From Paenibacillus sp. (GTDB lineage Bacteria > Bacillota > Bacilli > Paenibacillales > YIM-B00363): a DNA stretch of 64,000 nt. The translations under genes and the position numbers were made by a program. The notes beneath the pieces were generated by a model. That model made no database searches. It worked only from the letters and a program-made list of their open reading frames with translations, and was not told where the DNA came from. Shown here piece after piece: positions 17,387-26,052 of this stretch. The stretch covers positions 62,001 through 126,000 of the forward strand of contig NZ_JAPSKE010000011.1 of assembly GCF_031177825.1 (NCBI RefSeq), given 5' to 3'. Each line of letters opens with the position of its first letter. The first letter of the stretch is position 1.

Positions 17387-17433
17387 TAAGCTGATCCATA
17401 AGTTTGTAATTCGGAACCTAAAGGAGGTGTCAA

Positions 17434-17562
17434 CATGTTGTCGATCGCCGCTCGTAGCAAAGGTGCCCAAACGTGGGTCCGCCAAGCTACCATCGTATTC
17501 CGTTCCGCTGCCAACGGGAGAGGTATGTCCAAATCCGGCGATGACAACGCGTTGACCCTCTA
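17434..17562 (+). CDS. 42-residue ORF, candidate regulatory leader peptide of the ABC-F gene
   Basis: The small open frame has a near-perfect ribosome binding site (AAAGGAGG, then GTGTCAAC before the ATG). It encodes a basic, non-membrane peptide of 42 residues (begins MLSIAARSKGAQTW, ends DDNALTL) that I do not recognise. It lies between the fusion gene and an ABC-F ATPase gene and is followed by a small hairpin (17564-17586) and an intrinsic terminator. Antibiotic-inducible ABC-F genes of Firmicutes (such as vmlR and msrD) are often controlled by ribosome stalling on such a leader followed by a terminator. The leader role is inferred; it could also be a plain small protein. Confidence 0.6.
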
Positions 17563-17594
17563 GACGTCGGGATCGGTTTCCGACGTTCGGCTTG

Positions 17595-17636
17595 AAGCCG
17601 CGGGCGAAGTTGTCTTCTTCGCCTGCGGCTTTTTTG
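17595..17636 (+). terminator. terminator upstream of the ABC-F gene (possible attenuator)
   Basis: The stem AAGCCGC-G-GGCGAAG / CTTCGCC-T-GCGGCTT is followed by TTTTTT. It lies after the 42-codon ORF and 44 bp before the ABC-F start, so transcription from upstream would have to read through it. Confidence 0.85.
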
Positions 17637-17679
17637 TATGCCTTGAATTCCAAAATTTGACAAACTACGGGTGATCGAT

Positions 17680-19581
17680 ATGGTATTATGCGCAGCGGAG
17701 AAAGTGACGAAAAATTGGGGCGGCGCGCCGGTGTTATCGGAGCTGTCTTTGGAAATACGCGAAGGGGAACGAATCGGGCTCGTCGGGCCGAACGGTTGCG
17801 GCAAGACGACGCTGCTGACGCTGCTCGCCGGCGCGGACGTCCCGGACGCGGGAGCGATCCATCGCCGGCGGGGGAGCCGGGTGTCGCTGCTCGCGCAAAT
17901 TCCGGACTTCGGGCCGACCCGGACGGCCGGAGACGTGCTGGCGGAAGCGTTCGAGTCGCTGCTCGCGATGAAGCGGCGGCTGACGGAGCTCGAACGGGAT
18001 ATGGCGGATCCAGCTCTCATGGAGAAGGCGATGAAAGCGTACGGACCGCTGCTCGAGACGTTCGGCGCCCAAGGCGGGTACGAGATGGAAGCCGCGCTCT
18101 CGCGCGTGGCGGAGGGTCTCGGCATTACGCGGCTGCTCGACCGGCCGTTCGGGCGGCTGAGCGGCGGGGAGCGGACGAAGGTCGGCCTCGGGCGCATCCT
18201 GTTGCTGAAGCCGGATCTGCTCCTGCTCGACGAGCCGACGAACCATCTCGACCTGTCCTCCGTCGAGTGGTTGGAGTCGTATTTGCAGGACTACGAGGGC
18301 AGCGTGCTGATCGTGTCTCACGATCGGTACTTCCTCGACCGCGTCGCGACGAAGATCGTCGATTTGGAAGGCGGCGTCGCGGAGACGTATCACGGCAACT
18401 ATTCCTACTTCGTCGAAGAGAAGGAGCGCCGGCTGCTCGCCGAGTTTACGGCGTATCAAGAACAGCAGAAGCGGATCAAGAAGATGGAAGAGGCGATCAA
18501 GCGGCTGCGGGTGTGGGCGGCGCAGGCGGACAATCCGAAGATGTTCAAGCGCGCGGCGGCGATGCAGAAGGCGCTCGATCGCATCGATCGGATCGACAAG
18601 CCGGTGCTGGAGCGCGTCAAGATGGGGCTGTCGCTCGACTTGTCGGAGCGGAGCGGCAAAGACGTCGTCGTCATGGAGAAGGTCGGCGTCCGCTTCGGCG
18701 AACGGCGCTTGTTCTCGGACGTCGACCTGCTCGTCCGCTTCCGCGAGACGGCCGCGATCGTCGGCGAGAACGGCTGCGGGAAGTCGACGCTGCTCCGCAT
18801 GATCGCCGAGGGGCAACCGCCGACGGACGGCGTCGTTCGCGTCGGCAGCGGCGTGAAGATCGGTTACTTGGCGCAGCACGACCTGTTCCCGAACGACGAG
18901 CTCACCATCCTCGACGCGTTCCGCGACGCCGCCCCGGTCGAAGAAGGCAAGGCGAGGCATCTGCTCGCGAAGTTTTTGTTCTACGGCGCGTCCGTGTTCC
19001 GCAAGGTGAAGAACCTGTCCGGCGGCGAGAAGATGCGCCTCCGTCTCGCGCAGCTCATGCATCAGGACTTGAATCTGCTGGTGCTCGACGAGCCGACGAA
19101 CCATCTCGACATCGACGCCCGCGAGGCGCTCGAGGAGACGCTCGCTTCGTTCGGGGGCACGGTCATCTGCGTGTCGCACGACCGGTACTTCCTGAACAAG
19201 CTGTTCCCCGTGACCTATTGGATGGAACAGGGCCGCCTGATCCGCTACGAAGGCGGCTACGACGAAGCGAAGCGCAAGCGGGCGGAGCTGGCCGCAAGGG
19301 CCGGGGCTTCCGCCCCCGTCCCCCCGCCCGCGCCGGCCGCGCCGAAGAAGTCGGCTTCCGGCGGCGCGGCGAAGCCGGCGAAACCGTCGTCCGCATCGTT
19401 CGGGCGGCTCGAGGCGGACATCGAGGCGGCGGAGCGCAAGCTCGCGCTGCTCGACGAAGCGATGGAGCGCGAGCTCGACGCGGAACGGTTAGAGCGGCTC
19501 TATGCGGAACGCTCCGTCCTCGCGGCCGAACGGGAGCTGCTCTACGAGAAGTTGGAGCGGCTAAGCGTGGAACAATCTTAA
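17680..19581 (+). CDS. ABC-F family ribosome-associated ATPase
   Basis: This is a 633-residue protein with two ABC domains and no membrane part. The first domain has GPNGCGKTTLLTLL and LSGGERTKVGLGR; the second has GENGCGKSTLLRM and LSGGEKMRLRLAQ. Both have LLLDEPTNHLD or LVLDEPTNHLD. The linker (about residues 245-310, KRIKKMEEAIKRLRVWAAQ) is the P-site tRNA-interaction motif region. A C-terminal Ala/Pro-rich spacer leads into a helical hairpin (about 570-630). It resembles the YdiF group of ABC-F proteins, which act on the ribosome in translation or antibiotic protection. ATG 17680 is chosen over the GTG at 17671 by the spacing of GGGTGA. The terminator and leader ORF upstream suggest regulated expression. 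Confidence 0.9.
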   Translation: MVLCAAEKVTKNWGGAPVLSELSLEIREGERIGLVGPNGCGKTTLLTLLAGADVPDAGAIHRRRGSRVSLLAQIPDFGPTRTAGDVLAEAFESLLAMKRRLTELERDMADPALMEKAMKAYGPLLETFGAQGGYEMEAALSRVAEGLGITRLLDRPFGRLSGGERTKVGLGRILLLKPDLLLLDEPTNHLDLSSVEWLESYLQDYEGSVLIVSHDRYFLDRVATKIVDLEGGVAETYHGNYSYFVEEKERRLLAEFTAYQEQQKRIKKMEEAIKRLRVWAAQADNPKMFKRAAAMQKALDRIDRIDKPVLERVKMGLSLDLSERSGKDVVVMEKVGVRFGERRLFSDVDLLVRFRETAAIVGENGCGKSTLLRMIAEGQPPTDGVVRVGSGVKIGYLAQHDLFPNDELTILDAFRDAAPVEEGKARHLLAKFLFYGASVFRKVKNLSGGEKMRLRLAQLMHQDLNLLVLDEPTNHLDIDAREALEETLASFGGTVICVSHDRYFLNKLFPVTYWMEQGRLIRYEGGYDEAKRKRAELAARAGASAPVPPPAPAAPKKSASGGAAKPAKPSSASFGRLEADIEAAERKLALLDEAMERELDAERLERLYAERSVLAAERELLYEKLERLSVEQS

Positions 19582-19590
19582 AATCGGTCG

Positions 19591-19632
19591 AGCAGCTTCA
19601 TCCGCCGGAAGCGGACGAAGCTGCTTTTTTTT
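19591..19632 (+). terminator. rho-independent terminator of the ABC-F gene
   Basis: AGCAGCTTC pairs with GAAGCTGCT around an inner CCGC/GCGG pair and is followed by eight T residues. Confidence 0.92.
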
Positions 19633-19745
19633 CGCGTAAAAAGTGAATTTCTCCCCCTTCGTTCAGTCGAATTCTCCATAACTCGGTTCGGTCGGGAAGC
19701 CTTATGATGTAAAACATAAGACACCGGAGGCAGGAGGAACAGAAA

Positions 19746-20299
19746 ATGAACGAGGCGAAACGCCAAATCAACGCTTGGATTTTTGTATTGCCGAGTTTGT
19801 GTTGACGTTAATTTTCGGCGTATATCCGATTACCTGGGCGCTGAAATACATGTTCTACGATTATCAGGGCTTCGGAACGCCGATCTTCATCGGGCTGGAC
19901 AACTTCGAACGGATTCTGAGGGACGATCAATTTTGGAGTTCGGTCGTAAATACGTTCGTTTACGCCGGCGGCAAGCTGATCGTGACGCCGCCCGTTTCGT
20001 TGATCTTGGCCGTCATTTTAAACCAGGCGATCAAGGGCAGGCAGCTGCTGCGGGCGGTGTACTTCTTGCCGACCATCATCAGCGCATCCGTCATGTCGGT
20101 GGTGTTTTACGTCATCTTCAACTCGTACAACGGGGTCGTCAACCAGCTGCTGGGGTTCGTTCGGATCAATGCGCATCAGATGGGCGTCGGAGGGGACGAC
20201 AGCTGGGGAGCTCCCGCATCCGGAGTATTTGCTGCCGTCGAACCGCGTGTATCGCCTCGCGTTCGCATTCGCGGGTCTTTCCTAATCTTCTTCCCATAG
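19746..20299 (+). pseudogene. decayed sugar ABC transporter permease (MalF/UgpA type)
   Basis: An ATG at 19746, with GGAGGCAGGAGG upstream, begins MNEAKRQINAWIFVLPSL and stops after 19 codons. The next frame then continues the same protein (VLTLIFGVYPITWALKYMF, then FIGLDNFERIL), so a one-base frameshift lies near 19795. Homology to carbohydrate permeases continues to about residue 130 (FLPTIISASVMSVVFYVIF) and stops at about 20165, half the normal length. The bases that follow hold a tail in another frame (ELPHPEYLLPSNRVYRLAFA, stop near 20284) that may be the end of a different deleted gene. A promoter-proximal inverted repeat CTTATG-N8-CATAAG (19701-19720) survives. It is probably nonfunctional. 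Confidence 0.78.
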
Positions 20300-20407
20300 C
20301 GAAGCCGAGTTGTTTTATTCCTCTTTTCGGGGGCATGTCGGGATTTACACATTTTTGAAAAGGTGATATCATATAAGTATCAAAATGATGTAAAGGGGAT
20401 ATGATCC

Positions 20408-21256
20408 ATGAAAGAATTCGGCGCATGGAAGATCAATGGGTTTCTGGCGGTGCTGCTAGGCTTGGTCGTCGCCGCCGTCGGCGCGTTCGCGCTGACGTTG
20501 TCGTCGTTCTTGCCGGTCGTCGGCGTCCTGCTGCTCTTGATCGCATTCCTGACGTTCTGCTCGATCACGATCGTACAGCCGAATCAAGCGACGGTGTTGA
20601 CGTTCTTCGGGGAATATAAGGGTACGGTTCGCGAGGACGGCTTCTGGATGGTGCTTCCGTTCGCGGCGCGTCAGAAGCTGTCGCTGCGGGTCCGGAACTT
20701 CAACAGCGCGAAGCTGAAGGTGAACGACATCGAAGGGAACCCGATCGAGATCGCGGCGGTCATCGTCTTCAAGGTCGTCGAGACGGCGAAGGCGAGCTTC
20801 GAGGTCGACAAGTACGAGCAATTCGTCGAGATCCAGAGCGAGACGGCGCTTCGGCACGTCGCCAGCAAGTATCCGTACGACAACTTCGCGGAAGACGGCA
20901 TGTCGCTTCGCGGCAACGCCGACGAGGTGTCCGCGGAGCTGGCGCGCGAGCTGCAGAGCCGCCTCTCGGTCGCCGGCGTCGACGTGCTCGAGGCGCGGCT
21001 GACGCATCTGGCGTACTCGACGGAGATCGCCGGCGCCATGCTGCAGCGGCAGCAAGCGTCCGCCATCATCGCGGCGCGGCAGAAGATCGTGGAAGGCGCG
21101 GTCGGCATGGTGAAGGACGCGCTCGAGCAGCTGGAGCGAGACAGCGGGGTCGCGCTGGATCCCGAACGCAAGGCGGCGATGGCGAACAATTTGATGGTCG
21201 CGATCGTCTCGGACCGTTCCGCCCAACCGGTCATCAATACGAGCAGCTTGTACTGA
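20408..21256 (+). CDS. SPFH/Band-7 domain membrane protein
   Basis: This is a 282-residue protein. Two closely spaced hydrophobic segments at residues 11-33 and 36-57 anchor it. An SPFH domain starts near residue 60 ([19 protein letters not shown]) and a helical Ala/Gln-rich part ([20 protein letters not shown]) precedes the C terminus, as in stomatins, HflK and flotillin relatives. SPFH proteins form membrane-bound oligomers that gather other proteins. The gene lies 3 bp before a small Arc-like protein gene, which suggests a working pair. A possible promoter is TTGAAA-N17-TATCAA (about 20356-20384). AAGGGGATATGATCC precedes the ATG. Confidence 0.88.
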   Translation: MKEFGAWKINGFLAVLLGLVVAAVGAFALTLSSFLPVVGVLLLLIAFLTFCSITIVQPNQATVLTFFGEYKGTVREDGFWMVLPFAARQKLSLRVRNFNSAKLKVNDIEGNPIEIAAVIVFKVVETAKASFEVDKYEQFVEIQSETALRHVASKYPYDNFAEDGMSLRGNADEVSAELARELQSRLSVAGVDVLEARLTHLAYSTEIAGAMLQRQQASAIIAARQKIVEGAVGMVKDALEQLERDSGVALDPERKAAMANNLMVAIVSDRSAQPVINTSSLY

Positions 21257-21259
21257 TTT

Positions 21260-21478
21260 ATGGCGGGGAAGAAGCAATATCCGTTGCGCGTGGACGCGGC
21301 GATCTACGACGCGTTGGAGAAGTGGGCGGCCGACGAGTTCCGCAGCGTCAACGCGCATATCGAATTCGTGCTCAGGGACGCGCTCCGGCGGGCGGGCCGG
21401 CTGCCCGGCCCGCGGGCGCCGGGCGCGGGGACGAACGAGTCGGCGGGTGCGAACGAATCGACGGGGAAGAACGAATAA
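21260..21478 (+). CDS. Arc/CopG-like ribbon-helix-helix small protein
   Basis: This is a 72-residue protein with a beta strand (KKQYPLRVDAAIYDALEKW) and two helices (FRSVNAHIEFVLRDALRRAG). It matches the Arc-type ribbon-helix-helix pattern in which the strand inserts into the DNA major groove. The C-terminal 25 residues are a low-complexity Gly/Ala/Asn tail. It is cotranscribed with the SPFH gene (3-bp gap) and lies 13 bp before the response regulator. It probably binds DNA as a dimer; its target is unknown. Co-occurrence with SPFH proteins has been noted in Firmicutes, and the function of the pair is not settled. Confidence 0.78.
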   Translation: MAGKKQYPLRVDAAIYDALEKWAADEFRSVNAHIEFVLRDALRRAGRLPGPRAPGAGTNESAGANESTGKNE

Positions 21479-21491
21479 AGAGGGTACGCGC

Positions 21492-22211
21492 ATGTATCGG
21501 ATATGGATCATCGAGGACGATGCGAAGATCGCGGCGCTCGTCGCGGCGCATCTGTCGAAGTACGGATACGAAGCGCAGAGAATCGAGGCATACGACGAGG
21601 TGAAGCGGCGGATCGCGGGAAGCGAGAAGCCGCCTCATCTCGTCGTGCTCGATATCAATCTGCCGAAATACGACGGGTTTTATTTATGTCGGCAAATCCG
21701 GAGCGTCAGCAACGTTCCGATCTTGTTCTTGTCCGCGCGCGCCGGGGAGATGGATCAAGTCATGGCGATCGAGCACGGCGGCGACGACTATGTGACGAAG
21801 CCGTTCCATCTCGAGGTGCTGCTCGCGAAAATCCGGGGGCTGCTGCGCCGGACGTACGGCGAATACGCCGCGACGGCGCCCGAGGCGCCGTCGCGCGAGG
21901 ACGTCGCCGAGTTCCAGGGGTTGTTCTTGGACCGATCGAAGCTGACGGTCGAATACGAGGGGCGCAAGACGGAGCTGACGCCGAAGGAGTTGCAGCTGCT
22001 CGGCTCGCTGATGGCGCGCCCCGGGGAGCCGGTCGCGAGGGAGACGCTGCTCGAGCGGCTCTGGGACGACGTTCATTTCGTCGACGACAACACGCTGACG
22101 GTCAACGTGACGCGGGTGCGCAAGAAGCTGGAATCGCTCGGCACGCCGCACGCCATCGAGACGGTGCGCGGCGTCGGGTATCGGCTCGCGGCGCGGGGGG
22201 AGACGCCATGA
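21492..22211 (+). CDS. bceR: response regulator of the BceR type (OmpR family)
   Basis: This is a 239-residue regulator. The receiver domain (residues 1-118) has the acidic pair IIEDD, phospho-acceptor Asp in VVLDINLPKYDGF, and Lys in YVTKPFH. A winged-helix output domain follows (about 140-235, LTPKELQLLGSLMARPGEPV, RVRKKLESLG). ATG 21492 has AGAGGG upstream; the longer open frame is not supported. It overlaps the kinase gene by ATGA. The downstream BceAB-like transporter makes this an antimicrobial-peptide sensing module, with the promoter before the transporter as the expected target. Confidence 0.9.
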   Translation: MYRIWIIEDDAKIAALVAAHLSKYGYEAQRIEAYDEVKRRIAGSEKPPHLVVLDINLPKYDGFYLCRQIRSVSNVPILFLSARAGEMDQVMAIEHGGDDYVTKPFHLEVLLAKIRGLLRRTYGEYAATAPEAPSREDVAEFQGLFLDRSKLTVEYEGRKTELTPKELQLLGSLMARPGEPVARETLLERLWDDVHFVDDNTLTVNVTRVRKKLESLGTPHAIETVRGVGYRLAARGETP

Positions 22212-23278
22212 GGCTGAAGCACTTCCTGGCGGATCGTCTCGGGTATATCGTTCTCTTCTTCCTGAATACGCTTCTTGTCGCGCTGGTCGTGCAACTCGAT
22301 CTCGCCCGTCAAGGAGCGTCTTTGCTTCTAGGGAATGTGGCGTATCTTGCCGTCTTGTCGGCTTGCGGATTGGCGGCGTTCTTGGCGTACGACTATGCGC
22401 GAAACCGAACCTACTATCGCGAGCTCGAGGCCGCTTCTCGGGGGGACGACGGCGGGCTGGAACGCGCGCTGCTGGTGCGTTCGCGCGGCACGACGGAGCA
22501 GCGGCTTGTGCGCGATGCGTTGGAACGCGCGTACCGGTCGTACGCCGATGCGCTGTCGCTTTCGAAGCGCGCCCAAGAGCGGCAGCTTCACCAGCTGCAG
22601 CAATGGGCGCACCAGATGAAGACGCCGATCGCCGTTCTCGACCTGATCGCGCAGTCCGAAGGGGAGCTCGGCGGCGAACGGCCGGAGGCGATGGCCAGCG
22701 TCCGGGAGGAGGCCGAGCGGCTGAACGGCTACGTGTCGATGATGCTCGAGGCGGCCAGGCTCGAACGGTTCGAGACGGACGTCCGCGTGCGACGGGTCGA
22801 CGCCGCGAGCATCGCCCGGGGAGCGATCAACGAATTCCGCAGCGCTTGGATTCGATACGGCGTCTTCCCGAGGCTGGCGGCGGAGGAGGCGCCGTATTGG
22901 GTCGAGACCGACGAGAAGTGGGCGACTTTCGTATGCAAGCAGCTGCTCGGCAACGCGCTGAAATATTCCGCCGCGGCGGGCGCGACGCGCGTCGAAGTCC
23001 GGCTTGCGCGGACACCGGAAGGGGTGCGCCTCGAGGTCGCGGACGAAGGAATCGGCATTCCGCCGGAGGATGCGCCCCGCGTATTCGAGCCGTTCTTTAC
23101 GGGCGCGAACGGGCGGCTCGTCGCCGAATCGACCGGCATGGGGCTGTACGTGGCGAAGGAGGCGTGCGACAGGCTCGGACATCGGCTGTCGATTTCCTCG
23201 CGCCCCGGGGCCGGGACGACGGCGACGGTCCTGTTCGCCGACACGGGGGCGCTGTTTCGGGAGCCGCTCGGCAGGTGA
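22208..23278 (+). CDS. bceS: intramembrane-sensing histidine kinase of the BceS type
   Basis: This is a 356-residue kinase with two N-terminal membrane helices (about 12-32 and 38-60) and almost no outer loop, the hallmark of BceS-like kinases, which sense through their transporter. The phospho-acceptor is in QWAHQMKTPIAVLDL. The ATP-binding region has QLLGNALKYS (N box), VADEGIGIPPED (G1), FEPFFTG and GMGLYVAKE (G2). It is translationally coupled to the regulator. Confidence 0.92.
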   Translation: MRLKHFLADRLGYIVLFFLNTLLVALVVQLDLARQGASLLLGNVAYLAVLSACGLAAFLAYDYARNRTYYRELEAASRGDDGGLERALLVRSRGTTEQRLVRDALERAYRSYADALSLSKRAQERQLHQLQQWAHQMKTPIAVLDLIAQSEGELGGERPEAMASVREEAERLNGYVSMMLEAARLERFETDVRVRRVDAASIARGAINEFRSAWIRYGVFPRLAAEEAPYWVETDEKWATFVCKQLLGNALKYSAAAGATRVEVRLARTPEGVRLEVADEGIGIPPEDAPRVFEPFFTGANGRLVAESTGMGLYVAKEACDRLGHRLSISSRPGAGTTATVLFADTGALFREPLGR

Positions 23279-23320
23279 CAATATTGTAAGGAAACCCGAG
23301 CGGATTGAAAGGTTGGCGCA

Positions 23321-23349
23321 TGGCGGCCTGACGGGAACCCTCCTATACT
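23321..23349 (+). promoter_or_regulatory. putative BceR-dependent promoter of the transporter operon
   Basis: A good -10 box TATACT (23344-23349) follows a poor -35 (TGGCGG, 17-bp spacing), as expected of an activator-dependent promoter. It sits 35 bp before the ATPase gene and downstream of the two-component genes. No certain BceR box was identified. Confidence 0.5.
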
Positions 23350-23383
23350 TGAAACATACATTACTTCTTTAGGAGGGACCTCG

Positions 23384-24172
23384 ATGGTTGTACTGCAAGC
23401 GGAACGGTTATCGAAAACTTACGGCCGCGGAGCGGTGACGTATCAAGCGCTGGAGGATTTCGATCTGACGGTGGAGGAAGGGGAATTCGTCGGCGTCATG
23501 GGGCCGTCGGGAAGCGGCAAGACGACGCTGCTGAACCTGCTCGCCACGATCGACAAGCCGACGGCGGGAACGATTCGCGTGGGCGGGGTCGATCCGTCGC
23601 GCATGTCGGCGAGCGAGCTTGCGTTGTTTCGGCGGAGAAAGCTCGGGTTCATTTTCCAAGACTTCAATCTGCTCGACACGCTCTCGATGAAGGAAAACAT
23701 CATTCTGCCGCTGGCGCTCGACAAGACGAAGCCGAAGGAGATCGAACGGCGGGTCGTCGAGCTGGCGGAGACGCTGGGCATCGCGCATACGTTGGACAAG
23801 CGGACGTACGAGGTGTCCGGGGGGCAGCTGCAGCGGGCCGCGATCGCGCGGGCGTTCATCCACGAGCCGGACATCGTGCTGGCGGACGAATTGACCGGGA
23901 ACCTCGACTCCAAGGCGGCGGGCGACGTGATGGAGGCGCTGCGCGACATGAACGAGCGGCGCCGGGCGACGGTGCTCATGGTGACGCACGATCCGTTCGC
24001 CGCGAGCTTCTGCAAGCGCATCTTGTTCATTAAGGACGGGCGGCGGTTCGCGGAGCTGCGCGGCGGGGGCGTCGGGGTCGCCGGGCGGCAAGCCTTCTTC
24101 CAGGAAATTCTCGATATGCTGAGCGTGTTGGGAGGTCGTGCGCATGACGTTTCGCGCTCTCGCCATCCGTAA
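23384..24172 (+). CDS. bceA: BceA-like ABC transporter ATP-binding protein
   Basis: This is a 262-residue ATPase of the MacB/BceA class. It has Walker A GPSGSGKTTLLNLL, signature VSGGQLQRAAIARAF, Walker B IVLADELTGNLDS and switch LMVTHDPFAA. The Q loop FIFQDFNLLDTLS is typical of the family. It powers the FtsX-like permease encoded next, which frees lipid II cycle intermediates from peptide antibiotics such as bacitracin. The genes overlap by 29 bp. GGAGGGACCTCG precedes the ATG. Confidence 0.93.
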   Translation: MVVLQAERLSKTYGRGAVTYQALEDFDLTVEEGEFVGVMGPSGSGKTTLLNLLATIDKPTAGTIRVGGVDPSRMSASELALFRRRKLGFIFQDFNLLDTLSMKENIILPLALDKTKPKEIERRVVELAETLGIAHTLDKRTYEVSGGQLQRAAIARAFIHEPDIVLADELTGNLDSKAAGDVMEALRDMNERRRATVLMVTHDPFAASFCKRILFIKDGRRFAELRGGGVGVAGRQAFFQEILDMLSVLGGRAHDVSRSRHP

Positions 24173-26051
24173 CGTTCGAGGCGGGTGGCGGCGGTACGCA
24201 GCGTTCCTGCTCAGCAGCACGGCCGCCGTCATGATCGCGTATTTATTCGCCTCGTTCGTCGCGCACCCGGACGTCCGCTCCGGGCACATCATCGGCGGCG
24301 CCGCCGTCGCGCAAGGGCTGCTCGCTTGCGTGTACTTGATCGCCGTCTTCTCGTTCTTCTTCGTGTTGTACTCGAGCTCGTCGTTCTACAAAACTCGGCA
24401 GAAGGAGTTCGGTCTGCTGCAGCTGCTCGGCATGACGCCGTGGCAAATTCGAAGACTTGCGTTCGCGGAGCAGATGATCGTCGCGGCTTGCGCGATCGTC
24501 TGCGGGCTCGGGCTCGGGATTTTGTTTTCCAAGCTGTTCTACATGGGCATCGGAGAGCTGCTCCGGACCGAAGCGCCGGTTCGCTTCTTGATCGTCGGGT
24601 CCGCGGCGGCGTGGACGGCGGTCGGGTTCGCCGCGTTGTTCGCCGCGGTCGCCGCGGCTTCGCTGTTCGGCATCGGTCGGAAGCCCGTCATCGAGCTGCT
24701 GCGCGCCTCGCGCAAGCCGAAGCGGCCGCCCCTCGCCTCGGCGTGGCTGACGGCGCTCGCGGTCGTCGCGCTCGGCGGCGGCTATATCCTCGCGTACACG
24801 ACCAACCTGCGGTCGGTCATCTTGCTGATGACGCCGATCACCGGCCTCGTCGTGCTCGGGACGTATTTCTTGTTCACCCAAGGCTGCATCGCCGCCTTAG
24901 GCCGGTTGATGCGAAGCCGGGGTTACTATTGGAAGGGCGTGCGGCTGCTGGCGCTGTCCCAGCTGTCGTACCGGTTGAAGGACACGGCGCGGATGATGTT
25001 TTCCGTGGCGGTGCTGTTCGCGGTCGTCTTCACGGCGATCGGGGCGGTGTACGTCTTCCATCAGGACATTCAAGACAAATTGCTGGTCAATACGCCGTTC
25101 GCGCTCAGCATCGAGGAGCAGGGGCTCGATACGCGCAAGGTCGTGGATCCGGAGGCGCTGAAGGCGTTGTTCGCGAAGCACGGCATCGAGCCGGAAATCG
25201 AGACGCGCACGCCGCTCGTGGACGTTACGGCGACCGGGGAGCCGGAGGCGGCCTTGATCGGGGAATCGTCCTGGAACGCGCTTGCGGCGGAGTTGAAGCT
25301 GCCGACGGCGGACGTCGAGCCGGGGCGTACGATGTTCGCGTACCCGTTCGAGCGGAAGTCCGGCGAAGAGACGAGCGGGCAAAGCGTCGCTTTCGCCGTC
25401 GCGGGCCGGACGTTGACGTTCGTCTCGGACGGGACGATCTATGCAGCCGCCACGAACCACGGCAAGCGGCTGTGGATCTTAGACGACGCGGACTTCGAAG
25501 ATGCGCTGCGCCTTGTGCCCGACGCGGAGCGGACGGTGCTGTACGCTTACGATTGGAGCGGCTGGGAGTCGGACGCCGCCTTCGTGCGGGAGGCGCTGGA
25601 GCTCGTTGCGCCGGAGATACCGCGATCCCTCGTAAGGGAGCGGATCACCGGGTACCAAGATATCCGGCAATTCACTTCGCTTACGTTTTTCATCGGCTTG
25701 TTCGTCGGGATCTTGTTCTTCTTCGCGGCGGGGAGCTTGCTCTACTTCAAGCAATTCACCGAGCTGGAAGAGGATCGGCAGACGTACCGTCAGCTGCTGC
25801 GGATCGGCGTGTCGCCGAAGGAGCTGCGCAGCGTCATCCGCGTGCAGATCGGTTCGGTGTTCGGCATTCCGTTCGTCGTCGGCGCGGTACATGCGTTATT
25901 CGCGTACAAGATGCTCGGGAACGTCATGCAGACGAACGTATGGGCGAGCGCGTTGTCCGTCGTGGCGGCGTTCGCGGCGCTGCAGCTGCTGTACTACGTC
26001 GTCACGGAACGGGCGTACATGCGGCAGCTCGGCATCGCCGAGGCGGGCTGA
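24144..26051 (+). CDS. bceB: BceB-like ABC transporter permease
   Basis: This is a 635-residue, probably ten-helix permease of the FtsX/MacB superfamily. Helices cluster at residues 15-35, 50-75, 105-130, 150-175, 200-225, 230-250 and 280-305. A large extracellular domain of about 200 residues (about 310-515) follows, and then three helices (about 520-620). This layout, with the big loop between helices 7 and 8, is diagnostic of BceB, which binds the peptide and signals to BceS. GGGAGG precedes ATG 24144 by 7 nt. The stop codon is directly followed by the 82-bp tandem repeat array. Confidence 0.93.
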   Translation: MTFRALAIRNVRGGWRRYAAFLLSSTAAVMIAYLFASFVAHPDVRSGHIIGGAAVAQGLLACVYLIAVFSFFFVLYSSSSFYKTRQKEFGLLQLLGMTPWQIRRLAFAEQMIVAACAIVCGLGLGILFSKLFYMGIGELLRTEAPVRFLIVGSAAAWTAVGFAALFAAVAAASLFGIGRKPVIELLRASRKPKRPPLASAWLTALAVVALGGGYILAYTTNLRSVILLMTPITGLVVLGTYFLFTQGCIAALGRLMRSRGYYWKGVRLLALSQLSYRLKDTARMMFSVAVLFAVVFTAIGAVYVFHQDIQDKLLVNTPFALSIEEQGLDTRKVVDPEALKALFAKHGIEPEIETRTPLVDVTATGEPEAALIGESSWNALAAELKLPTADVEPGRTMFAYPFERKSGEETSGQSVAFAVAGRTLTFVSDGTIYAAATNHGKRLWILDDADFEDALRLVPDAERTVLYAYDWSGWESDAAFVREALELVAPEIPRSLVRERITGYQDIRQFTSLTFFIGLFVGILFFFAAGSLLYFKQFTELEEDRQTYRQLLRIGVSPKELRSVIRVQIGSVFGIPFVVGAVHALFAYKMLGNVMQTNVWASALSVVAAFAALQLLYYVVTERAYMRQLGIAEAG

Positions 26052-26052
26052 C

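Noticed and set aside
17350-17653. Minus-strand open frames over the ABC-F leader region
   Set aside because: No family match or usable ribosome binding site; they run antisense to the 42-codon ORF and terminator.
21503-22207. Extension of the BceS kinase upstream of 22208
   Set aside because: It overlaps the response regulator in another frame and encodes only Arg/Gly-rich shadow sequence; the ATGA overlap gives the natural start.
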